From Streptomyces justiciae (lineage in GTDB: Bacteria > Actinomycetota > Actinomycetes > Streptomycetales > Streptomycetaceae): 64,000 nt of DNA. The notes under the pieces were generated by a model. It did no database searches and was not told where the DNA came from. It saw only the letters and a program-made list of their open reading frames with translations. This document shows positions 45,256-52,954 of the stretch, one piece after another (within the stretch, counting starts at the first letter, position 1; every line of letters starts with the position of its first letter). The translations under genes and the position numbers were made by a program. The stretch covers positions 62,001 to 126,000 of the forward strand of contig NZ_JADDXU010000019.1 of assembly GCF_015163075.1 (NCBI RefSeq), written 5' to 3'.

Positions 45256-45305
45256 TCCTAGGGGCGCGGGGAACTGCGCGACAAGCCACAGCGCACCTGC
45301 ACCCG
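45256..45305. repeat. Dispersed Streptomyces intergenic repeat element
   Basis: The stretch beginning CCTAGGGGCGCGGGGAACTG and running through GCGCGACAAGCCACAGCG is, as far as I recall, a short imperfect repeat found in many intergenic regions across Streptomyces genomes. It lies in the 150-bp gap between the Ada-AlkA start and the rsgA stop. It has hairpin potential (GCGCG arms). The role is unknown. Confidence 0.6.
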
Positions 45306-45337
45306 CCGGACGGCCCCGCGCGGCACCCCACTAGGCG

Positions 45338-46441
45338 CTAAGCCCACCGCCCCCGCTTAACCTCCATGGCCGCCTTACCCTCGGCCCCCCGCTTCTTCCA
45401 CTCCCGCCGAAGCTCCGCACGGACCCGCGCATCGGTCTTGGCGACAATCCGCTGGTTCTCCCGAATCAGCTTCCGATAGCTCTCCAGCCGCCGCTCGGGC
45501 AGCTCCCCGGAGTCGATCGCGGCGAGCACCGCGCACCCCGGCTCGCTCTCGTGCGCACAGTCATGGAACCGGCACTCCCCCGCCAGCTCCTCGATCTCGG
45601 AGAACACCTGCCCGACGCCGCTCTCGGCGTCGAAGAGCCCGACGCCTCGCAGCCCGGGCGTGTCGATGAGGACACCCCCGCCGGGCAGGGCGAGCAGATT
45701 GCGGGTCGTGGTGGTGTGCCGTCCCTTCCCGTCGACGTCACGGGCGGCCTGGACCTCCATGACCTCGGAGCCGACGAGAGCGTTGGCCAGGGTCGACTTC
45801 CCGGCGCCGGACTGCCCGAGCAGCACGGAGGTACCGCCGGAGACCACCGCGGTGAGGATGTCGAGCCCGTCCCCGTCCAGGGCGCTGACGGTGAGCACCG
45901 GCACACCCGGCGCCGTCGTCTCCACGTCCTGGACGAGATGCGCGAGCGTCACGGCGTCCGGGACGAGGTCGGCCTTGGTGAGCACGACGACGGGCTGGGC
46001 GCCGCTCTCCCAGGCGAGGGCGAGGAAGCGCTCGATGCGGCCGAGGTCGAGTTCGACGGCCAGCGACACGGCGACGATCGCGTGGTCGACGTTGGCGGCG
46101 AGGATCTGCCCCTCGGACCGCTTGGAGGAGGTGGAGCGCACGAAGGCGGTACGGCGCGGCAGATACGTCCGTACGTAGCGCGGGTTGCCGCCGGGTTCGA
46201 CGGCGACCCAGTCGCCGGTGCACACGACCCGCAGCGGGTCGTGCGGGGTGACGAACGCGGTGTCGGCGCGCAGCGTCCCGTGAGCGGTGACGACGTCGCA
46301 CTGCCCGCGGTCGACGCGGACGACCCGCCCGGCGAGCAGTCCTTCGGCGTCGTAGGGGGCGAACTCGTCCGCCCATGCGTCGTCCCAGCCGTAGGGAGCG
46401 AGCGCGGAGAAAACAGAAGAGGTGGAGCCGGAGGAAGTCAA
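45338..46441 (-). CDS. rsgA: Ribosome small subunit-dependent GTPase A
   Basis: A 367-residue circularly permuted GTPase of late 30S maturation. The order is OB fold, then G4 (TKAD), G1 (GQSGAGKSTL), then G2-G3 (DTPG), and a C-terminal zinc domain with CRFHDCAHESEPGC. It has a somewhat long N-terminal extension (about 40 residues, PYGWDDAWADEFAPY), common in actinobacterial members. TTG 46441 is taken as the start; its AAGGG RBS can pair with CCCTT just before and within the start. A leader peptide gene and a promoter lie upstream. Confidence 0.9.
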   Translation of the reverse strand: MTSSGSTSSVFSALAPYGWDDAWADEFAPYDAEGLLAGRVVRVDRGQCDVVTAHGTLRADTAFVTPHDPLRVVCTGDWVAVEPGGNPRYVRTYLPRRTAFVRSTSSKRSEGQILAANVDHAIVAVSLAVELDLGRIERFLALAWESGAQPVVVLTKADLVPDAVTLAHLVQDVETTAPGVPVLTVSALDGDGLDILTAVVSGGTSVLLGQSGAGKSTLANALVGSEVMEVQAARDVDGKGRHTTTTRNLLALPGGGVLIDTPGLRGVGLFDAESGVGQVFSEIEELAGECRFHDCAHESEPGCAVLAAIDSGELPERRLESYRKLIRENQRIVAKTDARVRAELRREWKKRGAEGKAAMEVKRGRWA

Positions 46442-46447
46442 GGGTGA

Positions 46448-46459
46448 CCCTTCGAAGGG
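46448..46459 (-). promoter_or_regulatory. RBS-sequestering hairpin before rsgA
   Basis: A 12-bp perfect palindrome CCCTTCGAAGGG contains the rsgA RBS. On the message, AAGGG can also fold onto the CCCTT (46440-46444) that includes part of the TTG start, across a 3-base loop. Either fold would hide the RBS unless a ribosome on the leader opens it. Confidence 0.5.
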
Positions 46460-46486
46460 CGGCCCCGGCGAGGAAGTTGTGTGAGG

Positions 46487-46558
46487 TCAGCCGGTGGCCA
46501 CGGAGGAGGTGGACGTGATGATCTGAATGCGGGCAGCGCTCATCGCAGTGACAGCCAT
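46487..46558 (-). CDS. Putative 23-residue leader peptide of rsgA
   Basis: A 23-codon frame beginning MAVTAMSAARIQIITSTSSV is preceded by GAGGAGGTG 8-9 bases upstream, a far stronger RBS than rsgA itself has. It ends 45 bp before the rsgA TTG. It is rich in Thr, Ser, Ala and Ile. The peptide is not recognised; a regulatory leader role is inferred from position and RBS. Confidence 0.6.
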   Translation of the reverse strand: MAVTAMSAARIQIITSTSSVATG

Positions 46559-46575
46559 CGGTCGACACCTCCTCG

Positions 46576-46647
46576 AAAAAACTCACTCGGCCAGCCCGTC
46601 CGGCTGGAACGTCCACACCGTATCCGGGGCACCCTCGGCCCCGTCAA
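46576..46647 (-). promoter_or_regulatory. Candidate promoter and terminator-like hairpin before the rsgA leader
   Basis: On the minus strand, TTGACG (46647-46642) and TACGGT (46622-46617) are spaced 19 bp and fit a HrdB-type promoter. A hairpin (46607-46602 pairing with 46596-46591) follows, and 9 bases later a run of six T (46581-46576), before the leader-peptide RBS. The layout resembles an attenuator. Confidence 0.55.
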
Positions 46648-46656
46648 CCGAATTAA

Positions 46657-48141
46657 TCAGGCCTTCGTGCAGGCCTGCCCGTTCAACGTCACGTCGTACC
46701 CCGGCGTGTTCGCCCCCTGCCAGGAGGCGAGGAAGCCGAAGGCGAGGTCGGCGCCCGCCGCGACGGTCTTGTTGTAGTCGGCGGCGGTGGCGGTGACGCG
46801 GGAGCCGCTCTGGGTGAAGTTCCCGTCCCACATCTGGTTGACCTTCTGGCCGTCCTTGAAGGACCAGGCGACCCGCCAGTCGTCGAGGGCCCGCGCGGTG
46901 GTGACGGTGATGGTGGCCTGGAAGCCGTCCGGCCACTGGTTGACGAGGGCGTACTTGTAGGTGCAGGCGGCCGGTTCGGTCGTGGCGGGGGCCGGTTTGT
47001 CGTCGTCGTGCGCGGCGGAGGAGGTGGTGCCCTGGGGTTCGGGGTCGGGGTTCTCCCGGGTGGGCGAGCCCTGGGTGTCGCTCGCGGACGGGGTCGGCGA
47101 GCCCGACGGGCGGGCGCTCGCGGAGGGCAGCGTGGTGCCGGGGTCGGCCGCGACCGGCTGGCGGTCGGCGGAGTCGCCGGGGCTCGCGGAGCCGTCGTCC
47201 ATGTCGCCCTTGCCGAACGGCATCATCGAGACGCCGAGCGCCAGCAGCGAGACGAGTACGGCGGTGACGAGGAGGCTGTTGCGTACGACCCGCGCCTTGT
47301 GCGCGCCCGGGTTCGGCGGGCCCGCGTCGGCCGGTTCCGGGCGTCCGGCACCCAGCCGCACCTCGGCGGCCCGGCGTCTGCGCTCCAGGTAGGCGAGGCC
47401 GCCCCAGCCGATGACCCCGCCGGCGAGGGCCGCGGGCAGCCCTCCGCCGTGCAGCCGCAGACAGGCGGCGGCCTCGGCGCACTGCACGCAGGTGGCGAGG
47501 TGCCGGGAGAGGTCCTCGGGGGTGTCGGCGCCGGAGGACCGGGTGACCGCGTCGAGGAGCCGGGCGTAGCTGCGGCACTGCGCGGCCATCGGGGTGTCGA
47601 GGTGGTTGCGGTGGCTGCGGTCCCTGAACAGGCCGCGCACCTGGGCGAGTTCCTCGGACACCTGGGCCGGGTCGAGGCCGAGCCGGCGGGCCACCACCGA
47701 CAGCGGCAGCGCCTCGACCTCGGCGAGCCAGAGCAGGTCGGCATCGTGTTCCTGCATGTCGCGCAACCCGCGCAGGGCGAGCGGACGTTGGAGCGGCGGG
47801 CCGGTGTAGCGGTCGGCCTTCTCGGAGTTGAGCCAGAGCCGCAGGTCGGGGTCGAGCTTGTGGCCCTGGCCGTCGGTCTCCCAGCCGGCCGCGGTGGTCC
47901 GCACCGCGGTGAGCAGCAGCGGGATCATCGGCAGCCGGGGTGCCCGCCGGCCGGCGCCGCGGCCCGGGCCCGTGTCGGCCGCTCTGGCCTCGCGCATGCC
48001 GAGCGAGAACGCCTCCGTGGCCAGTTGGTTGGCCGCGGTGGACCCGGACGTGCACAGGTCGGCATAGGAGAGCACCGCGTCCCAGCACTCCGAGAACAGC
48101 GCGGCCTCGGTGGCATCATGGGGGGTCGGCAGGTCGGGCAT
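46657..48141 (-). CDS. Sigma-like / zinc-finger / transmembrane / CBM2 sensor fusion
   Basis: A 494-residue fusion. Residues 11-50 resemble ECF sigma region 2 in degenerate form (LFSECWDAVLSYADL, then AF). Residues 125-175 resemble region 4 (LSVVARRLGLDPAQVSEELA). An anti-sigma zinc finger follows with His214, Cys218 and Cys221 (HLATCVQC), then a transmembrane helix (289-307; a weaker hydrophobic segment is at 232-251), a Ser/Pro/Thr linker (310-392) and a CBM2 domain (393-491) with Cys393/Cys491 and Trp403, 422, 426, 438, 474. It probably senses cellulose or chitin outside and acts on transcription inside. It resembles ECF sigma factors with C-terminal extensions. Confidence 0.8.
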   Translation of the reverse strand: MPDLPTPHDATEAALFSECWDAVLSYADLCTSGSTAANQLATEAFSLGMREARAADTGPGRGAGRRAPRLPMIPLLLTAVRTTAAGWETDGQGHKLDPDLRLWLNSEKADRYTGPPLQRPLALRGLRDMQEHDADLLWLAEVEALPLSVVARRLGLDPAQVSEELAQVRGLFRDRSHRNHLDTPMAAQCRSYARLLDAVTRSSGADTPEDLSRHLATCVQCAEAAACLRLHGGGLPAALAGGVIGWGGLAYLERRRRAAEVRLGAGRPEPADAGPPNPGAHKARVVRNSLLVTAVLVSLLALGVSMMPFGKGDMDDGSASPGDSADRQPVAADPGTTLPSASARPSGSPTPSASDTQGSPTRENPDPEPQGTTSSAAHDDDKPAPATTEPAACTYKYALVNQWPDGFQATITVTTARALDDWRVAWSFKDGQKVNQMWDGNFTQSGSRVTATAADYNKTVAAGADLAFGFLASWQGANTPGYDVTLNGQACTKA

Positions 48142-48359
48142 CGGTCTCCTGCATCCAGAGCGAGGTCAACTCACCTTATTGGCAACGGAGTTGTGGGGAA
48201 CCTCGCGGCAGTGCACGAGCTTTTCACGGGTTCCACACAACTGACAAGCGGGCTATTCAAATCCGGTTACCGGGAGTTGGCGTACGCCCACGTCACGTTG
48301 CCCTTGTTGTGCCTGTTGCGCCTGTTCCTTCTGGTGTCACTTCTGGATACATACGCAAA
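48142..48359. promoter_or_regulatory. Upstream region of the CBM2 sensor gene
   Basis: About 220 bp before the sensor gene start on the minus strand, relatively AT-rich for this genome (48195-48260). No clear inverted repeat or -10/-35 pair stands out to me. AGGAG at about 48147-48151 on the minus strand is the RBS. Confidence 0.3.
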
Positions 48360-48389
48360 GAAGGCCCGGACGTCTCTATCCGGGCCTTC
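48360..48389 (-). terminator. Intrinsic terminator of the radical-SAM gene
   Basis: A perfect 11-bp stem (48360-48370 with 48379-48389), an 8-base loop and TTT on the exit side, 19 bp after the radical-SAM stop. The other strand has CTTTTC, so it may also act in reverse. Confidence 0.85.
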
Positions 48390-48407
48390 CTTTTCGCGAA
48401 CCTACGG

Positions 48408-49727
48408 CTACGCCTCCACCGACTCCTGCGCCGGGAGGCTGTCCATGAAGGAGCTCACGGAGAACACCGCGCGTCCGGCGCCGGGTTCACCGTAGCCGGG
48501 GGGCGAGGAGAGGCCGAACTCCTCCATCGTCCGGCGATAGGCCTGGAGCAGCCGGATGTGGTACTCCAGCGGCGCGCCCTGCGGGTTGGCCTTGCCCAGC
48601 GGGGTCGTCGGCTCGGGGCACCAGGTGGTGAAGCGGGGCGTGATGCCCTGCGACATGAAGAAGCGCAGGCCCTCCGTGGTCGAGGCGATCGCCTCGTCGA
48701 CCGTCTTGAAACCGAAGGGCTCGGCCATCTCCACGCCGGCCACGAAGTTGGGGATCACGTTGCGCGCGCCGAAGATCTCCGCCGAGTCGAGGATGCGCTT
48801 GTGCCACTCGTCGCGGCCGACGTAGCGCTCCTTGCCCGGGCAGTACATCTTGAACAGATACTCGTCCCACACCTCGTAGTTGGGGTGGTAGATCTGCACG
48901 CCGTAGTCCTTGAACCGCTGCACGTCGTCCTTGGGCAGCGCCTGGGCGACGACCTTGCCGATCCAGCGGCCCGGGAAGCGCTCCTCGATGGCCTTGGCGT
49001 AGTGGCCGTAGAAGTCGGCCTCGTCGCGCCCGGAGACGGTCTTGGTGATCGCGCCGCCGGTGAGCGTGTAGGCGGTGGAGGCCTTCTGGGTGTCGTACCG
49101 GTCGATGATCTCCAGGGCCTCGAGGACCTCCTCGACGTCCTTCACACCGGTGTACGGCCGGCCTGCCGCCTTGTGCTGGCGCCAGTTGTGGTTGATGTCG
49201 CAGTACTGGCACTCCTCCTTGGCGCCGAAGTACTGGCACACCCGGAAGACCGTCAGATAGATGAGGTAGCCCCACTGGATGGTCGGGGCGACCTCCATCA
49301 CGGACTTCCCGTTGGCGAGCTTGTGCTTGTAGTACTCCGGCATCGGCGGCACACCGACGTCGGCGATCCGCTTGCCGTCGAGATAGAGGCCGAGCACGCC
49401 CTCCTCGTTCGCGGCGACGCGGTACGGCGAGGCCGGGTTCACGCGCACGGAGACGACGGTGCGGCGCAGGTCGTACGGACCGCCGGTGAGGATGATCTCC
49501 TCCGGCGGGCGGCGCAGCGCGGCCTCGCCGAGCTCGGGGAGGGTGCCGTGGTCGAAGGAGAAGATGAAGTACGACTTCGGCTTGACCTCACCACCCTCGT
49601 TGTCGCTGAGGGCGGACGGGTCGAAGGCCACTCCACCCCGGAGCAGATCCTCCTTGAAGACGGCTTCCCGTGGCACTCCCGGGAACCTCTCCATCAGATC
49701 TTCGACCAGCGCGGTACGGCTGCCCAT
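48408..49727 (-). CDS. Radical SAM protein with atypical CX8CX2C cluster motif
   Basis: A 439-residue radical-SAM-like protein. The putative 4Fe-4S ligands are Cys164, Cys173 and Cys176 (CQYFGAKEECQYC), spaced CX8CX2C rather than the canonical CX3CX2C. A YTLTGGAI stretch after it fits the SAM-binding GGE region. A 160-residue N-terminal domain precedes the barrel. Later cysteines (MYCPGKE, TWCPEPTTP) could bind an auxiliary cluster. The product is unknown. ATG 49727 has GGAGGAG 8 bases upstream. No obvious partner gene is adjacent. Confidence 0.8.
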   Translation of the reverse strand: MGSRTALVEDLMERFPGVPREAVFKEDLLRGGVAFDPSALSDNEGGEVKPKSYFIFSFDHGTLPELGEAALRRPPEEIILTGGPYDLRRTVVSVRVNPASPYRVAANEEGVLGLYLDGKRIADVGVPPMPEYYKHKLANGKSVMEVAPTIQWGYLIYLTVFRVCQYFGAKEECQYCDINHNWRQHKAAGRPYTGVKDVEEVLEALEIIDRYDTQKASTAYTLTGGAITKTVSGRDEADFYGHYAKAIEERFPGRWIGKVVAQALPKDDVQRFKDYGVQIYHPNYEVWDEYLFKMYCPGKERYVGRDEWHKRILDSAEIFGARNVIPNFVAGVEMAEPFGFKTVDEAIASTTEGLRFFMSQGITPRFTTWCPEPTTPLGKANPQGAPLEYHIRLLQAYRRTMEEFGLSSPPGYGEPGAGRAVFSVSSFMDSLPAQESVEA

Positions 49728-49785
49728 CCGTCATCTCCTCCCGACCAAGGCGTTCGACTCCTCACGGTATGCCCCCGCCCGCCCG

Positions 49786-50448
49786 TCACGCGTACCGGGT
49801 CCCCTCGCGCCGTGCGATGTGTCCGGGTACGGGCGTTTCGGCGGCCAGCGCCGGGTCGCCGACCGGCGCTCCCCAGACCGAGGTGAGCGGCAGCACACCG
49901 GCCCACAGCCCCAGCTCCGCGTCGGGCCCGTCACCGTCCTCGGGCGGACCGGTCCGGATCTTGACCGAGGCCTCTTCGAGAGAGAGGGCGAGGAGGGTGG
50001 TGGCAGCGAGTTCCTTGCGGTTCGGCTGCCGGGCGTACGACCACTGCCCCGGCGTCGCGTGTTCGGTGAGCCGGCGCAGAGCTTCGAGCTTCTCCTCGGG
50101 GTCGGTGACCTTGCGGGCGTCGCCGTGGATCATCGCGCTGCGGTAGTTCACCCCGTGCTCGAAGACGGACCGGGCGAGGACGAGGCCGTCCACGTGCGTG
50201 ACGGTGACGCAGACCGGCGTCCCGCCCGCGAGACTGCGGCTCGCCACGGAACCGTGGAGGTAGAGATGCCGCTCGTCCCGCCCGTAGACAGTCGGCACGA
50301 CCAGCGGCCGCCCCTCGACGACCACACCCAGATGACAGACGAACCCGGCGTCGAGGATCGCGTTCAGGTCGGCCCGGTCGAGGCTGCCCTGCGCGCGCAG
50401 GCGGCGGTGCCGGGTGAGGTCGGTGTCGGGGAGCGGATCGAGGGTCAT
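49786..50448 (-). CDS. Pyridoxamine 5'-phosphate oxidase-fold (FMN-binding split barrel) protein
   Basis: A 220-residue protein of the flavin-nucleotide-binding, NimA-like split-barrel group (ILDAGFVCHLGVVVEGRPLV, LYLHGSVASRSL, FEHGVNYRSAMIHGDAR). Such proteins bind FMN or related flavins and may reduce nitro groups or act as storage proteins. The frame runs open far upstream across the next gene; the ATG at 50448 is chosen from the family N-terminus (PLPDTDLTRHRRLRAQGSLD). GATA-type direct repeats lie just upstream. Confidence 0.85.
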   Translation of the reverse strand: MTLDPLPDTDLTRHRRLRAQGSLDRADLNAILDAGFVCHLGVVVEGRPLVVPTVYGRDERHLYLHGSVASRSLAGGTPVCVTVTHVDGLVLARSVFEHGVNYRSAMIHGDARKVTDPEEKLEALRRLTEHATPGQWSYARQPNRKELAATTLLALSLEEASVKIRTGPPEDGDGPDAELGLWAGVLPLTSVWGAPVGDPALAAETPVPGHIARREGTRYA

Positions 50449-50464
50449 GACGACAGAAGCTACT

Positions 50465-50513
50465 GATAGCGCATCGATAACGCCAGATATTTGCGAATAG
50501 CTCGCCTTAAGGC
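50465..50513. promoter_or_regulatory. Direct repeats and palindrome upstream of the split-barrel gene
   Basis: GATAGCGC (50465-50472) and GATAACGC (50476-50483) repeat with 11-bp spacing, followed by GATATTTGC (50486-50494). A perfect palindrome GCCTTAAGGC is at 50504-50513. They lie 17-65 bp before the ATG and are probably binding sites or promoter elements. Confidence 0.5.
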
Positions 50514-50540
50514 CCTGCAAATCAACGAAATCCGCACCGC

Positions 50541-51548
50541 TCAGGCTTCGCGCTCCAGCGCCGCCCACTCCACCGGATACGCCGGCCTCTCCCCCGCCCC
50601 CAGCCGCGCCGCCTCCTCCGCGACCGTCGCGCCCAGGCGGGCCAGCTCGTTGCCCTGGGAGCCCGCGAGGTGCGGGGTGACGAACGCGTTGGGGAGGTCG
50701 TAGAGCGGGGAGTCGGCCGGGAGGGGCTCGGGGTCGGTGACGTCGAGGACGGCGTTCAGGCGACCGGTGCGCAGTTCGGCGATCAGGGCGTCGTGGTCGA
50801 CGAGTCCCCCGCGCGCGGTGTTGATCAGGGTCGCCCCGTCGGGCATCAGGGCCAGCTCGCGGCGGCCGACGAGGTGATGCGTCTCGGGGGTCTCGGGGGC
50901 GTGGATCGTGACGATGTCCGAGGTGCGCAGGAGATCGTCCAACTCCAGGAGGGGTACGCCGAGTTCGGCCGCGCGGGCCGCGTCGACGTACGGGTCGGCG
51001 AGAGCGGGGCACAGGTCGAAGGGGCGCAGGAGTTCCAGGACCCGGCGGCCGATGCGGGAGGCGCCGATGACGCCGACGCGGCGGCCGAGGTTGCCGATGC
51101 CGGGGACGACGCCCCAGCCGGGGTGGGCGCGGGTGCCGCGCAGCCGTTCGCGGGCGGTGAGCAGGTCCTTCCCGGCGAGGAGGATCATGGCGAGGGTGTA
51201 CTCGGCGACCGGCAGCGCGTTGGCGACGGCGGCGGAGGAGACGGCGATGCCGCGCCGCCAGACCTCCGGCGTCGCGAAGCCCTTCACCGAGCCGGCGGAG
51301 TGCAGGACGGCCCGGAGTTTCGGGGCGGCGTCGAGGGCGGCCGCGTCCAGGCGGGGGCAGCCCCAGCCGGTGACGAGGATCTCGGTGCGGGCGAGCGCCT
51401 GCCGGACGCGCGGGTCGGTGAAGTCCTCGGCCACGAGGCCGTCGTCGATGACCACCGACTCCCGCAGCCGCGCCAGCACCTCCGGCGGGAAGACGAGCGG
51501 AACGTTGGCGGCGGTCATGGCGAACACGGCGTGGGGGCGCTCGGACAA
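50541..51548 (-). CDS. D-isomer-specific 2-hydroxyacid dehydrogenase
   Basis: A 335-residue NAD-dependent dehydrogenase. The Rossmann motif is VGVIGASRIGRRV (about 158-170), and the catalytic residues are the Arg in NTARGGLVD, the Glu in DVTDPEPLP and the His in FVTPHLAGSQGNE. The family reduces or oxidises 2-ketoacids such as hydroxypyruvate or glyoxylate. The start is TTG 51548 with GGGAAGG 7 bases upstream. It is divergent from the alditol oxidase gene, and the two may handle sugar-derived alditols and hydroxyacids together. Confidence 0.88.
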   Translation of the reverse strand: MSERPHAVFAMTAANVPLVFPPEVLARLRESVVIDDGLVAEDFTDPRVRQALARTEILVTGWGCPRLDAAALDAAPKLRAVLHSAGSVKGFATPEVWRRGIAVSSAAVANALPVAEYTLAMILLAGKDLLTARERLRGTRAHPGWGVVPGIGNLGRRVGVIGASRIGRRVLELLRPFDLCPALADPYVDAARAAELGVPLLELDDLLRTSDIVTIHAPETPETHHLVGRRELALMPDGATLINTARGGLVDHDALIAELRTGRLNAVLDVTDPEPLPADSPLYDLPNAFVTPHLAGSQGNELARLGATVAEEAARLGAGERPAYPVEWAALEREA

Positions 51549-51565
51549 CGAAGGGCCTTCCCGCT

Positions 51566-51623
51566 GGGCGTCTTGGATCGGGCGTCTTGGATCTTGGCGG
51601 CTTGGATCTGGGCGTCTTGGATA
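51566..51623. repeat. Four tandem 14-bp repeats upstream of the hydroxyacid dehydrogenase
   Basis: Units GGGCGTCTTGGATC at 51566-51579 and 51580-51593, a variant TGGCGGCTTGGATC at 51595-51608, and GGGCGTCTTGGATA at 51610-51623, with one-base spacers around the third. They lie in the 149-bp divergent gap. Confidence 0.9.
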
Positions 51624-51640
51624 GCAAACGGTTTCTAACG
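51624..51640. promoter_or_regulatory. LacI-type operator-like palindrome
   Basis: GCAAACGGTTTC (51624-51635) contains the palindrome AAAC-G-GTTT (51626-51634), similar to LacI/GalR-family operators. It sits directly between the 14-bp repeats and the alditol oxidase gene, so it could control both divergent genes. Confidence 0.5.
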
Positions 51641-51697
51641 TAGGCGGCGGCGAATGAGAGGGTCAATGCACACGCACTCACGTGGAGGGACGCAGGA

Positions 51698-52942
51698 ATG
51701 ACGGAGACGGTCACCAACTGGGCGGGCAACATCACGTACACCGCGAAGGAGCTGCACCGGCCCTATTCGCTCGACACCCTCGCGGCGCTGGTGGCCGGGA
51801 GCGCGAAGGTGCGGGTGCTGGGCAGCGGACACTCCTTCAACGAGATCGCCGAGCCGGGCGCCGAGGGGACGCTGCTCTCCGTCGCCGGGTTCCCGCCGGT
51901 GATCGACGTGGACTCGGCGGCGCGGACCGTGCGGGTCGGCGGTGGCGTGCGGTACGCGGAACTCGCCCGCATGGTCGACGCGCACGGGCTCGCGCTGCCC
52001 AACATGGCGTCCCTGCCGCACATTTCGGTCGCCGGGTCGGTCGCGACCGGGACGCACGGCTCGGGCGTGGGCAACGGCCCGCTGGTCGGCGCGGTGCGCG
52101 AGGTGGAGCTCGTCCTCGCCGACGGCTCGACGGTCACGATCGGGCGGGGTGACCCGCGGTTCGGCGGTGCGGTGACCTCGCTGGGCGCGCTCGGGGTCGT
52201 CACCGCGCTGACGCTGGACCTGGAGCCGTCGTACGACGTCGAACAGCACGTCTTCACCGAACTCCCCTTGGAGGGACTGGACTTCGAGACGGTGATGTCG
52301 GCGGCGTACAGCGTCAGCCTGTTCACCGACTGGCGGGCGCCGGGCTTCCGGCAGGTGTGGCTCAAGCGGCGGGTGGACCAGCCGCTCGCCGACTTCCCCT
52401 GGGCCGCGCCCGCCACCGAGAAGCTGCACCCGGTGCCGGGGATGCCCGCGGTCAACTGCACCGAGCAGTTCGGGGTGCCCGGCCCCTGGCACCAGCGACT
52501 GCCGCACTTCCGGGCCGAGTTCACCCCGAGCAGCGGGGCGGAGCTCCAGTCGGAGTACCTGCTGCCGCGCGAGTACGCCGTCGAGGCGCTGCACGCGGTC
52601 GACGGCATCCGGGAGACGGTCGCCGGGGTGCTCCAGACCTGCGAGGTGCGCACGGTCGCCGCGGACGAGCAGTGGCTGAGTCCGGCGTACGGACGGGACA
52701 CGGTGGCCCTGCACTTCACCTGGATCGAGGACACCGCGGCCGTGCTGCCCGTCGTACGGCGGCTGGAGGAGGCGCTCGACGGGTTCGGGGCGCGGCCGCA
52801 CTGGGGGAAGGTGTTCACCACGCCGGGCGCGGTGCTGGCGGAGCGCTACCCGCGGCTCGACGACTTCCGGGCGCTTGCGCGTGACCTCGACCCGAGCGGT
52901 AAATTCGCCAACAGCTTCGTGCGGGACGTACTCGGCGACTGA
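51698..52942 (+). CDS. Alditol oxidase (FAD-linked, AldO type)
   Basis: A 414-residue VAO-family flavoprotein close to Streptomyces alditol oxidase. The covalent FAD His is His45 in VLGSGHSFNE, and the FAD domain continues with ALPNMASLPHISVAGSVATG. The C-terminal end DPSGKFANSFVRDVLG is typical of the arabinono-lactone/alditol oxidase group. It oxidises xylitol or sorbitol at C1 to the aldose with H2O2 production. It has no signal peptide. It is divergent from the hydroxyacid dehydrogenase, with a shared LacI-type site. Confidence 0.9.
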   Translation: MTETVTNWAGNITYTAKELHRPYSLDTLAALVAGSAKVRVLGSGHSFNEIAEPGAEGTLLSVAGFPPVIDVDSAARTVRVGGGVRYAELARMVDAHGLALPNMASLPHISVAGSVATGTHGSGVGNGPLVGAVREVELVLADGSTVTIGRGDPRFGGAVTSLGALGVVTALTLDLEPSYDVEQHVFTELPLEGLDFETVMSAAYSVSLFTDWRAPGFRQVWLKRRVDQPLADFPWAAPATEKLHPVPGMPAVNCTEQFGVPGPWHQRLPHFRAEFTPSSGAELQSEYLLPREYAVEALHAVDGIRETVAGVLQTCEVRTVAADEQWLSPAYGRDTVALHFTWIEDTAAVLPVVRRLEEALDGFGARPHWGKVFTTPGAVLAERYPRLDDFRALARDLDPSGKFANSFVRDVLGD

Positions 52943-52954
52943 CTTTATAAAGCC

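Noticed and set aside
46583..48088. Second-frame open frame inside the CBM2 sensor gene
   Set aside because: Low-complexity Arg/Pro/Gly composition; the other frame contains clear zinc-finger and CBM2 domains.
51566..51623. CRISPR array
   Set aside because: The 14-bp units are directly adjacent without spacers, and no cas genes are near.
49786..51741. Single 651-aa frame spanning the split-barrel and hydroxyacid dehydrogenase genes
   Set aside because: The upstream two thirds is a shifted frame of the dehydrogenase gene. Real domain similarity begins only at 50448.
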